NCBI GenBank assembly: GCA_024331085.1
Contig: JANDJG010000006.1
Span: forward strand, 1-51,834
DNA length: 51,834 nt
Source of the DNA: Nitrospira sp.
GTDB lineage: Bacteria; Nitrospirota; Nitrospiria; Nitrospirales; Nitrospiraceae
Reading direction: 5' to 3'
This document shows positions 47,619 to 51,834 of the stretch, one piece after another; positions within the stretch are counted from its first letter, which is position 1; each line of letters begins with the position of its first letter. Made by a program: the position numbers and the translations under genes. The notes below the pieces were generated by a model that was not told the origin of the DNA, ran no database searches, and was given only the letters and a program-made list of their open reading frames with translations.

Positions 47619-50412
47619 ATCGCTCCACGACGATATCCATCGCCTCCCGGTCGAGGAGGTGCTGACCCGCTTGCAGACGACCGACGCCGGTCTTTCGCCG
47701 GAAGAGGCGGGCAGACGACTGAGCGCACACGGGCCGAACATCCTGCTTGAACCGGGCCGAAGCTCCCCGCTTCGGAACCTGAGCCGCCATTTCACCCACT
47801 TTCTGGCGTTGCTTTTATGGGTTGCGGCCGGATTGTCGTTCGCGGCGGACCTGATGAACCCCGGCGAAGGCATGGCCACGGTGGGGTGGGCCATCGTCGC
47901 CGTCATCGTGATCAACGCCGTTTTCGCGTTCGCTCAAGAATACAAGGCGGAACGGGCCTTCGCGGCGCTCCGCCGCCTGTTGCCGGACAAGGCTTGGGTC
48001 ATCCGCGGCGGCCAACCGGTCGAAATCGAGCGTCGCGACATCGTCCCCGGCGACCTATTGATCCTAGAAGAAGGCGAACGGGTGCCAGCGGACGCGCGCC
48101 TGATCGAAGCGGTGGGGATGCGGGTGGACAATGCCGCCCTGACAGGTGAGGCTCGGCCGAAACGACGGACGGCCGATCCGATCACCGACGGCCATTGGCT
48201 CGATCTCCCCAATCTCGTGTTCGCGGGCACGACGATTCTCTCCGGCCATGGGCGAGCCGTCGTGTTCGCCGTCGGCATGCGCTCGGAATTCGGCAAGGTC
48301 GCCGCCCTCGCCACCACGACGGAATCCGGCGCCAGTCCGCTTCAACTGGAGATCGCCAAGGTGACGCGGATCATCGCCGCCCTCTCCGTGACCATGGGCG
48401 TCCTCTTCTTCTCGATCGGCCTCTGGGCCGGCTTGAGCATCTGGACCAGTTTCGTCTTCGGCATCGGCATCATCGTGGCCAACGTGCCGGAGGGATTGTT
48501 GCCGACCGTCACCCTCGCCCTTGCCATGAGCAGCCAACGCATGGCGAAGCGCAACGTGTTGATCAAACATTTGCCCGCCGTTGAAACGCTCGGTTGCACG
48601 ACCGTCATCTGCACCGACAAGACCGGCACCTTGACCGAAAATCGCATGAAGGTCGATCGTTTCTACGTGGATGGGTGTGTGATTGAGTCGCGGGACGGCT
48701 GCTTTGTCGCCCAGGGCCGGTTGATCAGTTCGGCTGAAGCCGCACGCTGGCGCCGGTTCTTTGACGTGCTCCTTCACTGCCAGAACGCGAAACGGACCCG
48801 GCGATCCGACGGACGATGGACGGCCACCGGCGATCCAACGGAAGTAGCGCTTCTGGAATTCGTTAGCGACCATGGCCTGGCCCATCGCCCGTCTTTGCGC
48901 CGCATGGGAGAGCTTCCTTTCGACGCCGACCGCAAACGAATGAGCACGCTTCATTGGTCCGAAGGACGGCTGCTGGCCTTCACCAAGGGCGCTCCGGAAT
49001 CGGTGCTGCCCCTCTGCACCACGATCCTCCTTGACGGAACGTCCCGCCTCATGACGGAGGATGAGCGGACGACCATCTTGAATCAAAGCCGAACCTTCGC
49101 GGAGCAAGCCCACCGGGTGCTGGCGGTCGCCATGCGCGAGGTGGCTCACCGACCCGAACGGATTGAAGTTGAGACCATCGAGGAGGACCTGACGTTCCTG
49201 GGCCTGGTCGCCATGGTGGACCCGCCCAGACGAGAAGTGCCGGCAGCCGTGGCCACCTGCCGTCGGGCCGGCGTCCGCGTCGTGATGATCACCGGAGACC
49301 ATCCGCTGACCGCGCTGGCCGTGGCCAGGGAAATTGGTTTGGTGGCAAGCCAGGCCGATGGCGAGGTGGACAGCTCCCCGACTGTCATCGAGGGCACCCA
49401 GCTCGACCATCTGAGCGACGAGCAGTTACGTGAGATCTTGAAACCGTCGCGGACCGGCTCTCCTCCTCTGTTCGCGCGCATGGCGCCACGCCACAAGCTG
49501 CGCGTAGTGTCCACGCTTAAAGACATGGGGGAGGTCGTGGCCGTCACCGGCGACGGCGTCAATGACGCGCCGGCGCTCAAACGAGCGGACATCGGCGTAG
49601 CCATGGGACTCACCGGCGCCGACGTCGCCAAAGAAACGGCCGACATGATCATACTTGACGACAATTTCGCGACGATCGTACATGCGATCGAAGAAGGACG
49701 GACGGTGTATGACAACATTCGCAAGTTCTCCACCTATATTCTGGCGAGCAACGTCCCGGAAATCGTCCCGTTTTTAGGATATGGCCTCGCCGGATGGCCG
49801 CTGGCGCTGACCGTCCCTCAAATCTTGGCAGTGGATCTCGGCACCGATATGATCCCGGCACTTGGGCTCGGTACGGAACGACCCCAGGCCGACGTCATGG
49901 ATCGCCCGCCGCGCAACCGGCGCGAACGGATGCTGAACCTCCCCCTGCTGCTGAGGGCGTACCTTTTTTTGGGTGTGATCGAAGCGGCGACCGCGATGAC
50001 GGCGTTTTTTCTGTATCTGACCAGCCACGGATGGACGTGGGGTACATCGCTTGACTGGTCCTCCCCCCTTTACCGTGAAGCCACGACGGTCACCCTGGCT
50101 ACCATCGTCCTGGCGCAGGTCGCCAACGTATTCGCCTGCCGATCCGACCATCTCTCCGTGATCAGGATCGGATGGTTCTCCAATCATCTCATCCTCTGGG
50201 GGATCCTCGCGGAGCTGGCTATCTTTGTGCTCGTGGCTTACACACCGGTCGGCAATCACCTGTTCGGCACCAGCCCCCTTCCACTGTGGATCTTCATCCC
50301 GTTGGCCCTCGGCGGAATGGGATTGCTTCTGGCCGAGGAAGGACGCAAGCTGTTCGTCAATCGGTTGATGCGGCGACCGTCGCCGTTGGCGCAAAGGGAA
50401 CTGCCCGCATGA
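47611..50412 (+). CDS. P2-type cation-transporting ATPase
   Basis: 933 residues from GTG 47611, which couples to the USP stop; ATG 47575 is the alternative. N-terminal cation-ATPase domain (VEEVLTRLQTTDAGLSPEEA), actuator motif LTGEARPKRR (TGE), membrane motif IVANVPEGLLPTVTLALAMS (PEGL), phosphorylation site TTVICTDKTGTLTENRMKVD, hinge MITGDHPLTALAVAREIG and GDGVNDAPALKRADIGVAMG. In M6, LGTDMIPALGLGTERPQADV resembles Na+/K+- and H+/K+-type (P2C) pumps, so Na+, K+ or H+ export is more likely than heavy metals; Ca2+ is possible. C-terminal transmembrane block of about four helices. ATGA overlap with the next gene. Confidence 0.92.
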   Translation: MPESLHDDIHRLPVEEVLTRLQTTDAGLSPEEAGRRLSAHGPNILLEPGRSSPLRNLSRHFTHFLALLLWVAAGLSFAADLMNPGEGMATVGWAIVAVIVINAVFAFAQEYKAERAFAALRRLLPDKAWVIRGGQPVEIERRDIVPGDLLILEEGERVPADARLIEAVGMRVDNAALTGEARPKRRTADPITDGHWLDLPNLVFAGTTILSGHGRAVVFAVGMRSEFGKVAALATTTESGASPLQLEIAKVTRIIAALSVTMGVLFFSIGLWAGLSIWTSFVFGIGIIVANVPEGLLPTVTLALAMSSQRMAKRNVLIKHLPAVETLGCTTVICTDKTGTLTENRMKVDRFYVDGCVIESRDGCFVAQGRLISSAEAARWRRFFDVLLHCQNAKRTRRSDGRWTATGDPTEVALLEFVSDHGLAHRPSLRRMGELPFDADRKRMSTLHWSEGRLLAFTKGAPESVLPLCTTILLDGTSRLMTEDERTTILNQSRTFAEQAHRVLAVAMREVAHRPERIEVETIEEDLTFLGLVAMVDPPRREVPAAVATCRRAGVRVVMITGDHPLTALAVAREIGLVASQADGEVDSSPTVIEGTQLDHLSDEQLREILKPSRTGSPPLFARMAPRHKLRVVSTLKDMGEVVAVTGDGVNDAPALKRADIGVAMGLTGADVAKETADMIILDDNFATIVHAIEEGRTVYDNIRKFSTYILASNVPEIVPFLGYGLAGWPLALTVPQILAVDLGTDMIPALGLGTERPQADVMDRPPRNRRERMLNLPLLLRAYLFLGVIEAATAMTAFFLYLTSHGWTWGTSLDWSSPLYREATTVTLATIVLAQVANVFACRSDHLSVIRIGWFSNHLILWGILAELAIFVLVAYTPVGNHLFGTSPLPLWIFIPLALGGMGLLLAEEGRKLFVNRLMRRPSPLAQRELPA

Positions 50413-51743
50413 TCAGCGAGCCGAGCGAATCACCCCTCGATGACCGGACGACCCAATCGGTCACACGCGAACGGCATCCGTCCGCTCTCCCCTCCTCCCT
50501 TCCACCGGGTGATCGAGAGTTGGTTTCTCCTGATTTCAGCATCGGGGTTCCCCATCGACGGCCGACGTCTCGACTACCATGGATCATCGGGATTGGAACG
50601 GCTCTGCTCATACTCGGGGCCGGAGCTTGGTACTGGTGGATGTCCTTCACGCCGCCGGTCACGTACAAGACCCTCCCTGTCGATCGGGGTCCCATCACCT
50701 CTCTGGTGACCGCGACCGGCACGGTCAATCCCGTCATGTCCGTCCAAGTCGGCAGTCAAGTTTCGGGGAAAATCGCCGCACTGTTCGTGGACTTTAATTC
50801 CGAGGTCACAAAAGGACAGGTGCTGGCCCGGATCGACCGGCAACCATTTCAAGCCCGCGTCGCCCAAGCCCGCGCCTCGGTCAAAAGCGCATCGGCCGGT
50901 TTGGCCAAAGCGAAGAACCTCGCCGCGCAGAAGAAGCGGGATCGCGATCGCATGGCGGCCTTGCGAGAACACGAGTTCATCTCACAGGCCGAACTCGACC
51001 TTGCCGAGACTGCCTATCAAGACGCCCTCGCCCAAGTGGAGGCCGCCCAAGCGCAGCTCGACCAAGCCCATGCGACGCTGGCGGCGGCCGAGTTGGACCT
51101 CGGTTACACCACGATTTCTTCTCCGGTGGACGGCATCGTCATCTCCCGCAACGTGGACGTCGGCCAGACCGTCGCCGCCAGTTTTCAAACGCCGACGTTG
51201 TTCGTGATCGCGCGGGACTTGACGCGGATGCAGGTCAACGCCAACGTGAGCGAAGCCGACATCGGCGGCGTGGCCGAAGGCAAACCGGCCCGCTTCCGCG
51301 TGGACGCCTACCCCAGAGAATGGTTCGAAGGGACCGTCTCACAGGTCCGCCATGCTCCGGTCGTCGTCCAAAACGTCGTGACCTACGACGTCGTCATCAC
51401 GGTCGACAACCGACACCTGAAACTGAAACCCGGCATGACCGCGACGGTCACGATCGTCACGGATGAAAAAGAACGGGCGCTCAGGGTGCCGAACGGAGCC
51501 CTGCGGTTTCGGATGCCCGGCGCACCGATCGACCGCAAGACGACGGCCGTGTGGGTGCAAGACGCCGACGGGCACGTCCGCCGCATGCCGGTGACGACCG
51601 GCATCGCCGATTCCCTCTATACGGAAATCGTGGACGGCGCATTACGGGAAGGCGACCAGGTCGTCGTTGGTATTGAAACGCTTGACGAAGGGCGAAACCG
51701 AACGTTGCCACCGGGATTCGAACTTGGTCCCAAGGTCAGATGA
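50409..51743 (+). CDS. Efflux-pump periplasmic adaptor (MacA/HlyD family)
   Basis: 444 residues from ATG 50409, whose ATGA overlap with the ATPase stop shows coupling. N-terminal inner-membrane segment (LPWIIGIGTALLILGAGAWY). MacA/RND-adaptor domains: lipoyl half-motif PVMSVQVGSQVSGKIAALFV, a coiled-coil hairpin (residues 155-235), second lipoyl half YTTISSPVDGIVISRNVDVG, beta-barrel (MQVNANVSEADIGGVAEGKP) and a membrane-proximal domain (RLPGAL-like ALRVPNGALRFRMPGAPIDR). It should join an ABC (MacB-like) exporter to TolC; that gene would be expected right of the window. Confidence 0.92.
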   Translation: MISEPSESPLDDRTTQSVTRERHPSALPSSLPPGDRELVSPDFSIGVPHRRPTSRLPWIIGIGTALLILGAGAWYWWMSFTPPVTYKTLPVDRGPITSLVTATGTVNPVMSVQVGSQVSGKIAALFVDFNSEVTKGQVLARIDRQPFQARVAQARASVKSASAGLAKAKNLAAQKKRDRDRMAALREHEFISQAELDLAETAYQDALAQVEAAQAQLDQAHATLAAAELDLGYTTISSPVDGIVISRNVDVGQTVAASFQTPTLFVIARDLTRMQVNANVSEADIGGVAEGKPARFRVDAYPREWFEGTVSQVRHAPVVVQNVVTYDVVITVDNRHLKLKPGMTATVTIVTDEKERALRVPNGALRFRMPGAPIDRKTTAVWVQDADGHVRRMPVTTGIADSLYTEIVDGALREGDQVVVGIETLDEGRNRTLPPGFELGPKVR

Positions 51744-51834
51744 TCGGGCGGGGCTCTGGTCCGCCTGCGGCTCATTGCTCGGTCCAATCCATCGGGCTCA
51801 TGAGAGGCGACGGCAGCAACGGGAGTCGGAACCG
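51740..51834 (+). CDS. Possible next gene of the operon, start only (partial)
   Basis: An ATG overlapping the adaptor stop (ATGA) opens a frame to the window end (about 31 residues, MIGRGSGPPAAHCSVQSIGL). Position suggests a coupled downstream gene, for example an exporter subunit, but the visible residues match no family I know, and it may be non-coding. Confidence 0.25.
   Translation, partial: MIGRGSGPPAAHCSVQSIGLMRGDGSNGSRN

Noticed and set aside
48064-49410. Minus-strand 448-aa ORF
   Set aside because: Antisense to the P-type ATPase with no recognisable motif.

Overview
The window is GC-rich (about 60 %) and reads as part of a Nitrospira-like (Nitrospirota) chromosome. That assignment is an inference. 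It rests on gene content (rubrerythrin / CCG-domain Fe-S oxidoreductase / DUF3501, pyrophosphate-type phosphofructokinase, many universal stress proteins, c-type cytochromes) and codon style, not on a marker gene. I see no rRNA, tRNA, CRISPR array or intact transposase.

Region 1 (1-5.9 kb) is housekeeping: a partial class A penicillin-binding protein (minus strand), the translational GTPase typA/bipA, a conserved hypothetical, a peroxiredoxin, a thioredoxin-like protein, and a tandem pair of small secreted histidine-containing proteins. typA has a strong promoter and a hairpin plus U-tract at the predicted transcript start.

Region 2 (6.0-14.3 kb, all minus strand) is a decaying defence island. 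Its parts are an Swt1-HEPN/DUF499 ATPase split by a one-base frameshift, a DUF4143-type ATPase, the C-terminal stump of a DUF1156 DNA methylase, a broken DUF4160 gene, an intact pair of a three-Cys-motif DUF5131 protein and its partner TcmP, the last 42 residues of a Mod-type adenine methylase, and the first third of an SNF2-like helicase fused to that Mod tail by a deletion. Two diverged copies of the Mod-tail sequence flank the TcmP pair.

Region 3 (14.4-19.1 kb): a double-domain 6-pyruvoyl-tetrahydropterin-synthase-like protein, the DUF3501 / Fe-S oxidoreductase / rubrerythrin operon, a lipoprotein, and a MarR regulator with a Cys-rich tail.

Region 4 (19.4-36 kb) looks like a coordinated low-energy or dormancy island. 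A seven-gene minus-strand run (USP, cupredoxin, USP, DUF2934, hypothetical, PPi-PFK, USP) diverges from a plus-strand run (USP, FmdB-like zinc ribbon, cytochrome c, nicotinamidase, nicotinate phosphoribosyltransferase, alpha/beta hydrolase). Sequences matching sigma-54 -24/-12 promoters lie on both sides of that divergent gap, with an inverted repeat midway. A second divergent pair of sigma-54-like sites lies between an APH-like kinase/APS-kinase operon and an HPF-cold-shock fusion/Lon-type protease operon. A Phd/RelE toxin-antitoxin module sits between 90 % identical 91-bp repeats of the hydrolase 3' end.

Region 5 (36-51.8 kb): a five-haem membrane cytochrome, a zinc alcohol dehydrogenase, a repeat lipoprotein, a type-I-secretion-like set (HlyD, an ABC protein with a degenerate nucleotide-binding domain, TolC), an L,D-transpeptidase, two CBS-pair proteins, and an overlapping operon of tandem USP, P2-type cation ATPase and efflux adaptor. 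USP, CBS, PFK, cation ATPase and hibernation factor together resemble, in function, the DosR dormancy regulon of mycobacteria.
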